A stretch of DNA of 21,199 bases from DASSKO01 sp035690425 (GCA_035690425.1 DASSKO010000099.1:1-21199); one strand, 5' to 3'; positions 7,788-15,255 are shown, numbered from the stretch's first letter. Notes: a model not told the origin generated them from the sequence alone. Numbers and translations are program-made.

Positions 7788-9097
7788 CCGAGATCCTCGC
7801 CTACACGGTGGGCGTGGTGGTGTTCGCGCTCGGCGTGATTGCGTCGATCGCGCTGCACGAGGTCGGGCACATGGTCCCCGCCAAGAAGTTCGGCATCAAG
7901 GTCACCCAGTACTTCGTCGGCTTCGGCAAGACCGTGTGGTCGACCAAACGCGGCGAGACCGAGTACGGCGTCAAGGCGGTCCCGCTGGGGGGCTACGTGA
8001 AGCTGGTAGGCATGCTGCCGCCGGAGAAGGGCGGCGACCCGACGCGGATCCGGCGCTCCAACACCGGCCTGTTCACCCAGCTGATCGCCGACGCCCGCAG
8101 CGCGGAGTGGGAGCACGTCGAGCCGGGTGACGAGGACCGGCTGTTCTACCGCAAGCCGTGGTGGCAGAAGCTGATCGTGATGGCCGGTGGCCCGATGGTC
8201 AACGTCGCGCTGGCGTTCCTGCTGCTCGGCGGCGTGTGGATGCTCTACGGGGTGCCCGAGCCGCGGCCGGTGGTCGCTCAGGTGGTCGACTGCGTGATCC
8301 CGGCCGACGAGGCGGCTCAGGGGCGGACCTGCACGCCGTCGGACCCCGTGTCTCCGGCCAAGCAGGCCGGTCTGGAGGCGGGCGACCGCATCGTGGCGTT
8401 CAACGGCACCGCCGTGGAGTCGTGGGACCAGCTCACCGGGCTGATCCGCGGCAACGACGACGGCGCCGCGTCGATCGTGGTCGAGCGCGACGGCGACCGG
8501 GTGGTGCTGGAGACCAACACCACCGTCTCGTCCCGGCCCGAGGCACCGCGCAGCGAGGAGTTCGTGCAGGTGGGCTTCCTCGGCGTCGCCCCGGTGCAGG
8601 AGCTGGAGCGCCAGGGCGTCGGCTACGTCTTCGTGACGATGGGGCAGACGACCAAGGACGTCGGCGAGGCGCTGCTGCACCTGCCGGAGAAGATGGTCGG
8701 GGTCTTCCAGGCCGCCTTCCTGGGCGCCGACCGCGACCAGAACAGTCCGGTCAGTGTCGTCGGGGCCAGCCGGGTCGCCGGCGAAGTTGCCGCCACCGAC
8801 CAGCTGATCTTCGAGCAGAAGGTCGTCGGCGTGATCTCCTTCCTGGGGATCCTCAACCTCTTCCTCGCGCTGTTCAACTTCATCCCGCTGCTGCCGCTCG
8901 ACGGCGGGCACATGGCCGGCGCCCTCTACGAGGCGCTGCGGCGCGGCGTGGCGAAAGTGTTCAAGCGCCCCGACCCCGGGTACGTCGACGTGGCCAAGCT
9001 GTTGCCCGTCGCCTACGTGGTCGGCGGCGTCCTGCTGCTGACCGGCGTGGTGCTCATCTATGCCGACTTCGTCAACCCGGTCCGGCTGGGCCTATGA
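7784..9097 (+). CDS. rseP: Site-2 (M50) membrane metalloprotease, Rip1/RseP type
   Basis: This 437-residue integral membrane zinc protease cleaves substrates within the membrane, typically anti-sigma factors after a first extracellular cut. The first membrane segment holds the zinc-binding HEVGH motif (His25, Glu26, His29). A VPLGGYVKLVGML region and membrane segment LIVMAGGPMVNVALAFLLLGGV follow, then a single PDZ region (about 130-230) containing SPAKQAGLEAGDRIVAFNGT. The late membrane segment carries the third zinc ligand in LDGGH (Asp373), and a final membrane helix ends the protein. One PDZ domain fits mycobacterial Rip1 rather than the two of E. coli RseP. The start ATG overlaps the dxr stop and is preceded by GAGAAGGG. 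The stop overlaps the start of a 28-codon ORF. Confidence 0.95.
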   Translation: MTEILAYTVGVVVFALGVIASIALHEVGHMVPAKKFGIKVTQYFVGFGKTVWSTKRGETEYGVKAVPLGGYVKLVGMLPPEKGGDPTRIRRSNTGLFTQLIADARSAEWEHVEPGDEDRLFYRKPWWQKLIVMAGGPMVNVALAFLLLGGVWMLYGVPEPRPVVAQVVDCVIPADEAAQGRTCTPSDPVSPAKQAGLEAGDRIVAFNGTAVESWDQLTGLIRGNDDGAASIVVERDGDRVVLETNTTVSSRPEAPRSEEFVQVGFLGVAPVQELERQGVGYVFVTMGQTTKDVGEALLHLPEKMVGVFQAAFLGADRDQNSPVSVVGASRVAGEVAATDQLIFEQKVVGVISFLGILNLFLALFNFIPLLPLDGGHMAGALYEALRRGVAKVFKRPDPGYVDVAKLLPVAYVVGGVLLLTGVVLIYADFVNPVRLGL

Positions 9098-9180
9098 GCC
9101 GGACCTCCAGCCGCGTCCCCGGCCGCACGCCGAACCGCGACTTCGACCTGCCATCCCCCGAGACAAAGGTGCGCACATGA
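9094..9180 (+). CDS. 28-residue mini-ORF bridging rseP and ispG
   Basis: An ATG at 9094 overlaps the rseP stop as ATGA, and its own stop TGA at 9178-9180 overlaps the ispG ATG as ATGA. The peptide is MSRTSSRVPG followed by RTPNRDFDLP SPETKVRT: polar, Arg- and Pro-rich, with no membrane segment. The double four-base overlap fills the only gap in an otherwise fused operon, so translation could pass from rseP to ispG through it. Whether the peptide has a function is unknown. It may be a coupling device or a chance ORF, and a ribosome-binding-like AAAGGTG inside it could serve ispG by itself. Confidence 0.45.
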   Translation: MSRTSSRVPGRTPNRDFDLPSPETKVRT

Positions 9181-10343
9181 CCTCGATCGACCTGGGAATG
9201 CCCGCCGGACCGCCCCCGACCCTGGCCGAGCGTCGCCGGTCGCGCCAGATCAAGGTCGGCAAGGTGCTGGTCGGTGGCGACGCGCCGGTGTCGGTCCAGT
9301 CGATGACGACCACGCCGACGACCGACATCAACGCCACGCTGCAGCAGATCGCCGAGCTGACGGCTTCGGGCTGCGACATCGTCCGGGTCGCCTGCCCGAG
9401 CCAGGACGACGCCGAGGCGCTGCCGGCGATCGCGGCCAAGTCGCAGATCCCGGTCATCGCCGACATCCACTTTCAGCCCAAGTACGTCTTCGCCGCGATC
9501 GAGGCCGGCTGTGCCGCCGTACGCGTCAACCCGGGCAACATCCGCCGGTTCGACGACCAGGTCAAGGAGATCGCGAAGGCGGCCAAGGACACGGGTACGT
9601 CGATCCGGATCGGTGTCAACGCCGGGTCGCTCGACAAGCGGCTGTTGGAGAAGTACGGCAAGCCGACGCCGGAGGCCCTGGTGGAGTCGGCGGTGTGGGA
9701 AGCCTCGCTGTTCGAGGAGCATGACTTCCACGATTTCAAGATCTCGGTCAAGCACAACGACCCCGTCGTGATGGTGCAGGCCTACGAGATGCTGGCCGAG
9801 CGCGGTGACTGGCCGCTGCACCTCGGCGTCACCGAGGCCGGGCCGGCGTTCCAGGGCACGATCAAGTCGGCGGTGGCGTTCGGGTCGCTGCTGAGCCGGG
9901 GCATCGGGGACACCATCCGGGTGTCTCTGTCGGCGCCGCCGGTCGAGGAGGTCAAGGTGGGGCAGGCGATCCTGCAGTCGCTCAACCTGCGGCCCCGCAA
10001 GCTGGAGATCGTCTCCTGTCCCTCCTGCGGGCGAGCCCAGGTCGACGTCTACAAGCTCGCCGACGAGGTCACGGCCGGGCTCGAGGGCATGGAGGTTCCG
10101 CTGCGGGTCGCGGTGATGGGCTGCGTCGTCAACGGCCCCGGCGAGGCGCGCGAGGCCGACCTCGGTGTGGCGTCGGGCAACGGCAAGGGCCAGATCTTCG
10201 TCAAGGGCGAGGTCGTCAAGACCGTGCCGGAGGCGCAGATCGTGGAGACGCTGATCGAGGAGGCCATGCGGATCGCCGACGAGATGGGCGAGCCGGTCGG
10301 CGGCGCTGCATCAGCTGCGGGCCCAACGGTGTCGGTCGGCTGA
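9177..10343 (+). CDS. ispG: 4-hydroxy-3-methylbut-2-en-1-yl diphosphate synthase
   Basis: IspG (GcpE) reduces and opens cyclic MEcPP to HMBPP late in the MEP pathway, using a [4Fe-4S] cluster. The 388-residue protein has a TIM-barrel part with PVSVQSMTTTPTTD, DIVRVACPSQDD, IADIHFQPKY and VRVNPGNI. The cluster domain has Cys281 and Cys284 in SCPSCGR, Cys316 in MGCVVNGPGEA and the fourth ligand Glu323. The length fits the short bacterial form. The ATG at 9177 follows AAAGGTG by 7 nt. The open frame runs further upstream, but that part overlaps rseP and is not conserved sequence. The stop overlaps the next start (TGATG), so the epimerase gene is directly coupled. Confidence 0.96.
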   Translation: MTSIDLGMPAGPPPTLAERRRSRQIKVGKVLVGGDAPVSVQSMTTTPTTDINATLQQIAELTASGCDIVRVACPSQDDAEALPAIAAKSQIPVIADIHFQPKYVFAAIEAGCAAVRVNPGNIRRFDDQVKEIAKAAKDTGTSIRIGVNAGSLDKRLLEKYGKPTPEALVESAVWEASLFEEHDFHDFKISVKHNDPVVMVQAYEMLAERGDWPLHLGVTEAGPAFQGTIKSAVAFGSLLSRGIGDTIRVSLSAPPVEEVKVGQAILQSLNLRPRKLEIVSCPSCGRAQVDVYKLADEVTAGLEGMEVPLRVAVMGCVVNGPGEAREADLGVASGNGKGQIFVKGEVVKTVPEAQIVETLIEEAMRIADEMGEPVGGAASAAGPTVSVG

Positions 10344-11374
10344 TGCCGCTGGCGCTGCGCCGCGAGACCCTGCGGCTCGCGGAGACGTTCACGATCTCCC
10401 GGTCCTCGGTCGACACCCAGGACGTCGTGGTCGCCACGCTCGACCTCGACGGCGTCACCGCGTACGGCGAGGGGTCGCCGGTGTCCTACTGGGGCGAGTC
10501 GGTCGACTCGATGCTCGATGCCCTGGAGCAGGACGGAGAGTATCTGCTCGGCCGCGACCCGCGTGACATCGAGGCGGTGGCGCGCCGGCTCCGAGCATGG
10601 GACGGCCCGCAGGGGGCGAAGCAGGTGCTCGACGGTGTCGTGCACGACTGGGTCGGCAAGCAGTTCGGGCAGCCGGTGTGGCGGGTGCTCGGGCTCGACG
10701 GCGTGCAGCCGCAGACCAGCTTCACCATCGGCATGTCCGACCTCGCTGACACCGTCGGCAAGGTGCGGCGCGCGCCCGGGTTCGACGTGTACAAGGTCAA
10801 GGTCGGGGGTCCGGGCGACCTCGAGCGGCTCGAGGCCATCCGCGGGGTGACCGACGCGAGGCTGCGCATCGACGGCAACGAGGGCTGGTCGCTGCAGACG
10901 GCGGAGGAGATGCTCCCGCACCTGGTGTCGCTGGGTGTGGAGTTCATCGAGCAGCCGTTCCCGGCCGCCGACCGCGACAGCTACCTCGGCTATCGGAAGC
11001 TGCCCGGTCGGATCCCGGTGCTGATCGACGAGGGCTGCAAGGACCTCGCCAGCGTGCCGGACATCGCCGGCTACGCCGACGGCATCGTGATCAAGCTGGC
11101 CAAGTGCGGTGGCATTCGGGAGGCGCTGCGGATGGTCCACACCGCGCGCGCTCTGGACCTGCAGGTGATGCTCGGCTGCATGATCGAGTCCCAGCTCGGC
11201 ATCGTCGAGGCTGCCCAGCTGGGCTCGCTCGCCGACCACGTCGACCTTGACGGGCATCTGCTGATCACCGACTCCCCGTTCACCGGCCTCGGCCTGACCG
11301 GCGGGCGGGTCGTGCTGACCGACGCGCCCGGGCTCGGTGTCACGCCGGCTGCTGCGAAGAGCCGCCGTGAGTGA
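10343..11374 (+). CDS. dgcA: Enolase-superfamily dipeptide epimerase / N-acetyl-Glu racemase (DgcA-like)
   Basis: This 343-residue cytosolic enzyme has the muconate-lactonizing/Ala-Glu-epimerase pattern of the enolase superfamily. The capping domain occupies about 1-115. The barrel carries the KxK base pair at Lys151/Lys153 (YKVKVGG), metal ligands Asp177 (RIDGNEGW), Glu203 (FIEQPF) and Asp229 (LIDEG), and the opposite base Lys254 (KLAKCGG). All catalytic residues are present. Relatives epimerise L-Ala-D/L-Glu from peptidoglycan. When next to a DUF1611 gene, the reported role is DgcA, which racemises N-acetyl-D-glutamate. The DUF1611 gene follows here, so DgcA is favoured, but the substrate is inferred. 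Its start overlaps the ispG stop, and no separate promoter is visible. Confidence 0.85.
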   Translation: MPLALRRETLRLAETFTISRSSVDTQDVVVATLDLDGVTAYGEGSPVSYWGESVDSMLDALEQDGEYLLGRDPRDIEAVARRLRAWDGPQGAKQVLDGVVHDWVGKQFGQPVWRVLGLDGVQPQTSFTIGMSDLADTVGKVRRAPGFDVYKVKVGGPGDLERLEAIRGVTDARLRIDGNEGWSLQTAEEMLPHLVSLGVEFIEQPFPAADRDSYLGYRKLPGRIPVLIDEGCKDLASVPDIAGYADGIVIKLAKCGGIREALRMVHTARALDLQVMLGCMIESQLGIVEAAQLGSLADHVDLDGHLLITDSPFTGLGLTGGRVVLTDAPGLGVTPAAAKSRRE

Positions 11375-12407
11375 CCGGCTCGCGATCCTGACCGACGGCC
11401 TGCTGCACGAGTCGGCGGCCAAGACCGGGCATGGCGTGATGCGTTACGGCACCCGCGACGTCGGCTGCGTCGTCGACGCGGTGCATGCCGGGCGTCGTGC
11501 CGTCGACGTGGCGCCGTTCTGCGACCACCCGGCACCGGTGGTGGCGGACGTGCCGGCCGCCCGCGAGCTGGGCGCCGACGTGCTGCTGGTCGGCGTGGCG
11601 CCGATGGGTGGCCGGCTCACGCCGCAGTGGCGGGCGATGTTGCTGGAGGCGATCGGCCTGGGCATGCACATCGAGGCGGGTCTGCACACGACCCTCGCCG
11701 ACGACCCGGAGCTGGCCGAGGCGGCGCGGGCACAGGGCGTGCAGCTGCGCGACCTGCGGGCGGCGCCCGCGGATCTCGACGTGCCGCTCGGCCGCGAGGT
11801 GCCGATCCCCGCCCGTGTCGTGCACTCGGTCGGCTCCGACTGCGCGATCGGCAAGATGACGGTCACGCTCGAGCTCGACCGGGCCGCGCGACGACGTGAT
11901 CTGGCGTCGGTGTTCATCGCGACCGGGCAGACCGGAGTGGCGATCACCGGCTGGGGGATGGCCGTCGACCATGTGGTCTCCGACTACGTCGCCGGCGCGG
12001 CCGACCGGCTGGTGCGCGAGGGCGCGCAGCGCGGCGACCTGCTGTGGCTGGAGGGCCAGGGGTCGCTGTTCCACCAGGCGTACTCCGGCGTCACCCTCGG
12101 GCTGCTGCACGGGTCGTCCGCTGACGCGCTCGTGGTGTGCCACCGGGCCGGTGCGACGACTGTCGGCGACAACGCCAGGACGCCGCTGCCGGCACTGGCA
12201 GAGATCGCGCGGGCGTACGAGCAGGCGACTGCCTGGGTGCGGCCTGCCCCGGTGGCGGCGATCGCGCTCAACACCGCCGTACTCGACGAGGAGCAAGCGC
12301 GGGAGGCGTGCCGGCAGGCGGAGGCCGAGACCGGGGTCGTCGCCGACGACGTGGTCCGCTTCGGCGCCGACCGGGTGCTCGACGCGGTGCTGGCTGCGGT
12401 TCGCTGA
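11367..12407 (+). CDS. dgcN: DUF1611 P-loop protein, DgcN-like D-glutamate N-acetyltransferase
   Basis: This 346-residue DUF1611 protein has an N-terminal Rossmann-like region (about 1-130) and a C-terminal P-loop domain. The P-loop is GSDCAIGKM (146-154, Lys153), followed by FIATGQTGVAITGWG and LLWLEGQGSLFHQAYSGVTL. The family was long unassigned. In marine proteobacteria and haloarchaea a member was reported as DgcN, which N-acetylates D-glutamate before DgcA racemises it. The neighbouring epimerase supports the same pathway here, with assignment by family and context only. The start is GTG at 11367, overlapping the dgcA stop by 8 nt. A hairpin about 20 nt after the stop may end the operon that began at dxr. 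Confidence 0.8.
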   Translation: MSDRLAILTDGLLHESAAKTGHGVMRYGTRDVGCVVDAVHAGRRAVDVAPFCDHPAPVVADVPAARELGADVLLVGVAPMGGRLTPQWRAMLLEAIGLGMHIEAGLHTTLADDPELAEAARAQGVQLRDLRAAPADLDVPLGREVPIPARVVHSVGSDCAIGKMTVTLELDRAARRRDLASVFIATGQTGVAITGWGMAVDHVVSDYVAGAADRLVREGAQRGDLLWLEGQGSLFHQAYSGVTLGLLHGSSADALVVCHRAGATTVGDNARTPLPALAEIARAYEQATAWVRPAPVAAIALNTAVLDEEQAREACRQAEAETGVVADDVVRFGADRVLDAVLAAVR

Positions 12408-12427
12408 GCAGAGGCCGGGTCACGATT

Positions 12428-12449
12428 GCGCCACAGTGTGCGGTGGCGC
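12428..12449 (+). terminator. Hairpin after the DUF1611 gene
   Basis: GCGCCAC (12428-12434) and GTGGCGC (12443-12449) pair perfectly around an 8-nt loop, 20 nt after the DUF1611 stop and before the transporter promoter. There is no T-tract, which is common in high-GC actinobacteria. It is a plausible end of the dxr-to-dgcN transcript. Confidence 0.45.
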
Positions 12450-12464
12450 GCGGCGGTGGCGGAC

Positions 12465-12520
12465 GACACGCTATGTTGCTTGACACGCTAGGGGGTGAGG
12501 GCGCACGCCCTCAGTTGTCA
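12465..12520 (+). promoter_or_regulatory. Promoter and operator-like region of the amino acid ABC transporter
   Basis: A -10 hexamer TATGTT (12472-12477) puts the transcription start near 12484. The 9-mer GACACGCTA occurs twice, at 12465-12473 and 12482-12490, overlapping the -10 and the probable start. A perfect palindrome, TGAGGGCG-ca-CGCCCTCA (12496-12513), follows, framed by TGACA (12481-12485) and TGTCA (12516-12520). The direct repeats look like regulator sites, and the palindrome could be an operator or an mRNA hairpin ahead of the GGAGGA ribosome-binding site at 12532. No -35 element is evident. Confidence 0.5.
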
Positions 12521-12549
12521 GCTTCGACCCCGGAGGAAGGGTTTCACTG

Positions 12550-13338
12550 ATGCGGGCACGGTTGTTCGGAAGTGTTATGGCCGCGGCGGCTCTGGTCACG
12601 TTGTCGGCGTGCGGCAGCGAGGACTCCGGTGGCGGCAGCGCCGAGGAGGGGTTGTCGCTGGTGTCGGAGGGGACCCTGACGGTCTGCTCGGACATTCCGT
12701 ACCCGCCGTTCGAGATGCAGCAGGGTGGGGACTACACCGGGTTCGACATCGACCTGATGCGGGAGATCGCTCAGGGCATGGGCCTGGAGCTCGAAGTCCA
12801 AGACGTCGGGTTCGAGGGCCTGCAGAGCGGTGCATCCCTCGCGGCCGGGCAGTGCGACATCGGGGCGAGCGCGATGACGATCACCGAGGAGCGGGAGGAG
12901 AACCTCGACTTCTCCGAGTCCTACTACGACTCCCAGCAGTCGCTGCTGGTGCCGAGCGGTTCCGACATCACTTCGATCGAGGACCTGGCTGGCAAGCAGG
13001 TCGGTGTGCAGCAGGGCACGACCGGGCAGAAGTTCGCCGAGGAGAACGTCCCGGAGGGCACCAAGCTGATCGCCTACCCGAGCGACGCCGAGCTGTATGC
13101 CGCGATCCGGGCGGGCAACATCGACGCGATCCTGCAGGACCTGCCGGTCAACCTCAACCACACGCGCGACGGCGACTTCGAGATCGTCGACACCTTCAAG
13201 ACCGACGAGGCGTACGGGTTCGCGGTTGCCGAGGAAGGCAGCGAGGCCCTGCTCGAGGAGGTCAACGCCCAGCTGCAGAAGCTGAAGGACAACGGCACCT
13301 ACCAGGAGATCTTCGACGAGTACTTCAAGGCGGAGTGA
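12550..13338 (+). CDS. Amino acid ABC transporter substrate-binding lipoprotein
   Basis: This 262-residue protein is the extracytoplasmic receptor of a polar amino acid transporter. It begins with a lipoprotein signal peptide whose lipobox LSAC places the lipidated cysteine at residue 21, followed by a Gly/Ser-rich linker. The mature part is a family 3 solute-binding fold: TLTVCSDIPYPPFEMQ, GFDIDLMREIA, QCDIGASAMTITEERE, DFSESYYDSQQSLLV, LAGKQVGVQQGTTG and a C-terminal NGTYQEIFDEYF. Such receptors bind glutamate, glutamine, arginine, cystine or similar. The ligand cannot be read from sequence, but the upstream DgcA/DgcN pair makes glutamate or D-glutamate a reasonable guess. The ATG follows GGAGGAAGGG. 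Permease and ATPase genes follow in the same operon. Confidence 0.92.
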   Translation: MRARLFGSVMAAAALVTLSACGSEDSGGGSAEEGLSLVSEGTLTVCSDIPYPPFEMQQGGDYTGFDIDLMREIAQGMGLELEVQDVGFEGLQSGASLAAGQCDIGASAMTITEEREENLDFSESYYDSQQSLLVPSGSDITSIEDLAGKQVGVQQGTTGQKFAEENVPEGTKLIAYPSDAELYAAIRAGNIDAILQDLPVNLNHTRDGDFEIVDTFKTDEAYGFAVAEEGSEALLEEVNAQLQKLKDNGTYQEIFDEYFKAE

Positions 13339-13345
13339 CCCGCGC

Positions 13346-14131
13346 GTGAAGCGGTCGACCAAGCGCCGCCTGGTCCGCGGCGTCTTCTACGCCGTCTTCG
13401 TGGCCGTGGTGGCCGCCCTGGTCCTGGCCGCAGACTGGGTGGCGATCCAGGAGAACTTCCTCGACCTCTCGACGTTGGAGGAGACCTGGCCGGCGATCGT
13501 GACGATCGCCGCGAAGAACACCGTGGTCTACACGATCGTGGCGTTCGTCGGTGGACTCGTCGGTGGCCTGTTGCTTGCGCTGATGAAGCTGTCGCCGATC
13601 GCGCCCTATCGGTGGGTCGCCACCGGCTACATCGAGTTCTTCCGCGGGCTGCCGGCCCTGCTGGTGATCTTCGCGTTCGCCTTCGCGGTCCCGATCGCAT
13701 TCCAGTGGCAGCCGCCGGGCGGCAACACCGTCCCCGCGTTGATCGGTCTGATCGTGGTGTCCGCCGCCTACATCGCCGAGACGCTGCGGGCGGGCATCCA
13801 GGCGGTGCCCAAGGGGCAGGTGGAGGCAGCCAAGTCGCTGGGCATGAACCCGCTGTGGACGATGGTCTCGGTCGTGCTGCCGCAGGCCTTCCGGATCGTC
13901 ATCCCGCCGTTGACCAACGAGTTCGTGATCATCATCAAGGACACGTCTCTGCTGTTCATCGCAGGCATGGCCATCGAGTCGCGTGAGCTGACCACGTTCG
14001 CACGCGACGCGGTATCGACCACCGCCAACTCCACGCCGCTCATCGCGGCCGCCGTGATGTACCTGATCATCACGCTGCCACTGACCAGGCTGGTGGCGCG
14101 CCTCGAACGACGTACCCAGAGGGCCCGATGA
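13346..14131 (+). CDS. Amino acid ABC transporter permease
   Basis: This 261-residue inner-membrane permease is of the HisM/GlnP type. A positively charged N terminus (KRSTKRRLVRG) precedes a membrane helix at about 12-30. A further four or so helices follow, with the family wording EFFRGLPALLVIFAF, AYIAETLRAGIQAVPKGQ and the cytoplasmic EAA loop VEAAKSLGMN that docks to the ATPase. VVLPQAFRIVIPPLTNEFV and KDTSLLFIAG complete the pattern. The start is GTG at 13346, 7 nt after the receptor stop. The stop overlaps the ATPase start (ATGA). Only one permease is present, so it would act as a homodimer, which is common in this family. Confidence 0.93.
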   Translation: MKRSTKRRLVRGVFYAVFVAVVAALVLAADWVAIQENFLDLSTLEETWPAIVTIAAKNTVVYTIVAFVGGLVGGLLLALMKLSPIAPYRWVATGYIEFFRGLPALLVIFAFAFAVPIAFQWQPPGGNTVPALIGLIVVSAAYIAETLRAGIQAVPKGQVEAAKSLGMNPLWTMVSVVLPQAFRIVIPPLTNEFVIIIKDTSLLFIAGMAIESRELTTFARDAVSTTANSTPLIAAAVMYLIITLPLTRLVARLERRTQRAR

Positions 14132-14868
14132 CGACCAACGAGCCGGCGATCGCCGTACGCGACCTGCACAAGTACTTCGGCGACAACGAGGTGCTCAAGG
14201 GCATCGATTTCCACGTCGACAACAGCGAGGTGGTCTGTGTCGTCGGGCCGTCGGGGTCCGGCAAGTCGACGCTGCTGCGGTGCGTCAACCGGCTCGAGGA
14301 GCCCACCTCCGGCAAGATCTTCGTCGAGGGCATCGACATCACCGACCCGGAGGTCGACGTCGATGACGTGCGCAGCCGGATCGGCATGGTGTTCCAGCAG
14401 TTCAACCTGTTTCCGCATCTGACCGTGCTGCGTAACCTGACCATCGCGCAGCAGCGGGTCCGCAAGCGAAGCAAGAACGAAGCCGCGGAGATCGCCCGGC
14501 GCAACCTCGAGCGGGTCGGGCTTGCGGACCGCGAGGGTGCCTACCCGGCGCACCTGTCCGGCGGCCAGCAGCAGCGGGTGGCGATCGCACGGGCGCTGTC
14601 GATGGAGCCGGACATGATGCTCTTCGACGAGCCGACCAGCGCCTTGGACCCGGAGCTGGTCGGGGAGGTGCTCGCGACGATGAAGCAGCTTGCCACGGAG
14701 GGCATGACGATGATGGTGGTCACCCACGAGATGGGCTTCGCCCGAGAGGTCGGGCACAAGCTGGTCTTCATGGACGACGGGGTCATCGTCGAGGAGGGCG
14801 TGCCCGGCGAGGTGCTCGCCGCCCCACAGCACGAGCGCACGCAGGCGTTCCTGTCGAAGGTGCTGTAG
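14128..14868 (+). CDS. Amino acid ABC transporter ATP-binding protein
   Basis: This 246-residue cytoplasmic ATPase powers the transporter encoded just upstream. All nucleotide-binding motifs are intact: Walker A GPSGSGKST (40-48), Q-loop Gln90 in MVFQQFNLFPH, signature LSGGQQQR (143-150), Walker B MMLFDEPTSALDPE with Asp167 and Glu168, and the switch His200 in VVTHEMGFA. The sequence is of the GlnQ/HisP polar amino acid class. The start overlaps the permease stop by 4 nt. The TAG stop lies in one arm of a perfect 9-bp inverted repeat shared with the convergent DUF488 gene. Confidence 0.95.
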   Translation: MTTNEPAIAVRDLHKYFGDNEVLKGIDFHVDNSEVVCVVGPSGSGKSTLLRCVNRLEEPTSGKIFVEGIDITDPEVDVDDVRSRIGMVFQQFNLFPHLTVLRNLTIAQQRVRKRSKNEAAEIARRNLERVGLADREGAYPAHLSGGQQQRVAIARALSMEPDMMLFDEPTSALDPELVGEVLATMKQLATEGMTMMVVTHEMGFAREVGHKLVFMDDGVIVEEGVPGEVLAAPQHERTQAFLSKVL

Positions 14869-14890
14869 CCAGGTCAGGAGCGGCTACAGC
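14862..14890. terminator. Bidirectional hairpin containing both convergent stop codons
   Basis: GCTGTAGCC (14862-14870) and GGCTACAGC (14882-14890) form a perfect 9-bp stem with an 11-nt loop. The ATPase stop TAG (14866-14868) lies in the left arm. The stop of the DUF488 gene (CTA at 14884-14886 on +) lies in the right arm. Being symmetric, it could end transcription from both sides. It has no T-tract. Confidence 0.6.
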
Positions 14891-15243
14891 TTGTGACGTT
14901 GCAGCCATTCGCGGATGACGACGGCCTGGTTGTGCTCGGTGTCCTTGGCGGCGAACAGCAGCACCAGGCGCCCGTTGCGCGCTGCGTTCAACAGCGGCTC
15001 GGCAGCATCGGAGTTCTCGGCCAGCTCGGAGAGGTAGCGCTTGCGGAACTCGGCCCAGCGCGCGGGGTCGTGCCCGAACCACTTGCGCAGCTCGGTGCTG
15101 GGGGCGATGTCGCGCACCCAGGCGTCGATGTCGAGGTCGTCCTTGGCGACGCCGCGCGGCCAGATGCGGTCGACCAGGAAGGTCGGTGCCTGTTTGCGCT
15201 CACCCACGACGTCGTGGACCCTGCGTAGCTCGATCGTGGCCAT
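14884..15243 (-). CDS. DUF488 (YeaO-like) protein
   Basis: This 119-residue cytosolic protein matches the YeaO branch of DUF488. It has the near-invariant LVDRIWPRGVAKDDL (from about residue 23), then WVRDIAPSTELRKWFGHDPARWAEFRKRY and the C-terminal LLFAAKDTEHNQAVVIREWL. The length is typical and the protein looks complete. The family is widespread and its biochemical function is not established. The start is ATG at 15243, with a TACGGT box 6 nt upstream and no separate ribosome-binding site. The gene diverges from the GNAT gene across 73 nt and converges on the transporter ATPase gene. Confidence 0.9.
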   Translation of the reverse strand: MATIELRRVHDVVGERKQAPTFLVDRIWPRGVAKDDLDIDAWVRDIAPSTELRKWFGHDPARWAEFRKRYLSELAENSDAAEPLLNAARNGRLVLLFAAKDTEHNQAVVIREWLQRHKL

Positions 15244-15249
15244 GCCACC

Positions 15250-15255
15250 ACCGTA
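15250..15255 (-). promoter_or_regulatory. Candidate leaderless -10 box of the DUF488 gene
   Basis: On the minus strand TACGGT is followed by 6 nt and the ATG. It shares the 73-nt divergent region with the equivalent box of the GNAT gene. Confidence 0.5.

Noticed and set aside
10049..11422. Long minus-strand frame antisense to ispG and the epimerase gene
   Set aside because: Antisense shadow of two genes with intact catalytic motifs.
12484..12549. Guanidine-II (mini-ykkC) or other known riboswitch before the transporter
   Set aside because: Only one hairpin is present and its loop does not read ACGR; no other class was recognised.
10343..14868. Recent mobile-element insertion delivering the epimerase-transporter genes
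   Set aside because: No transposase, integrase, terminal repeats or target duplications are visible, and the overlapping gene joints and base composition match the neighbours.
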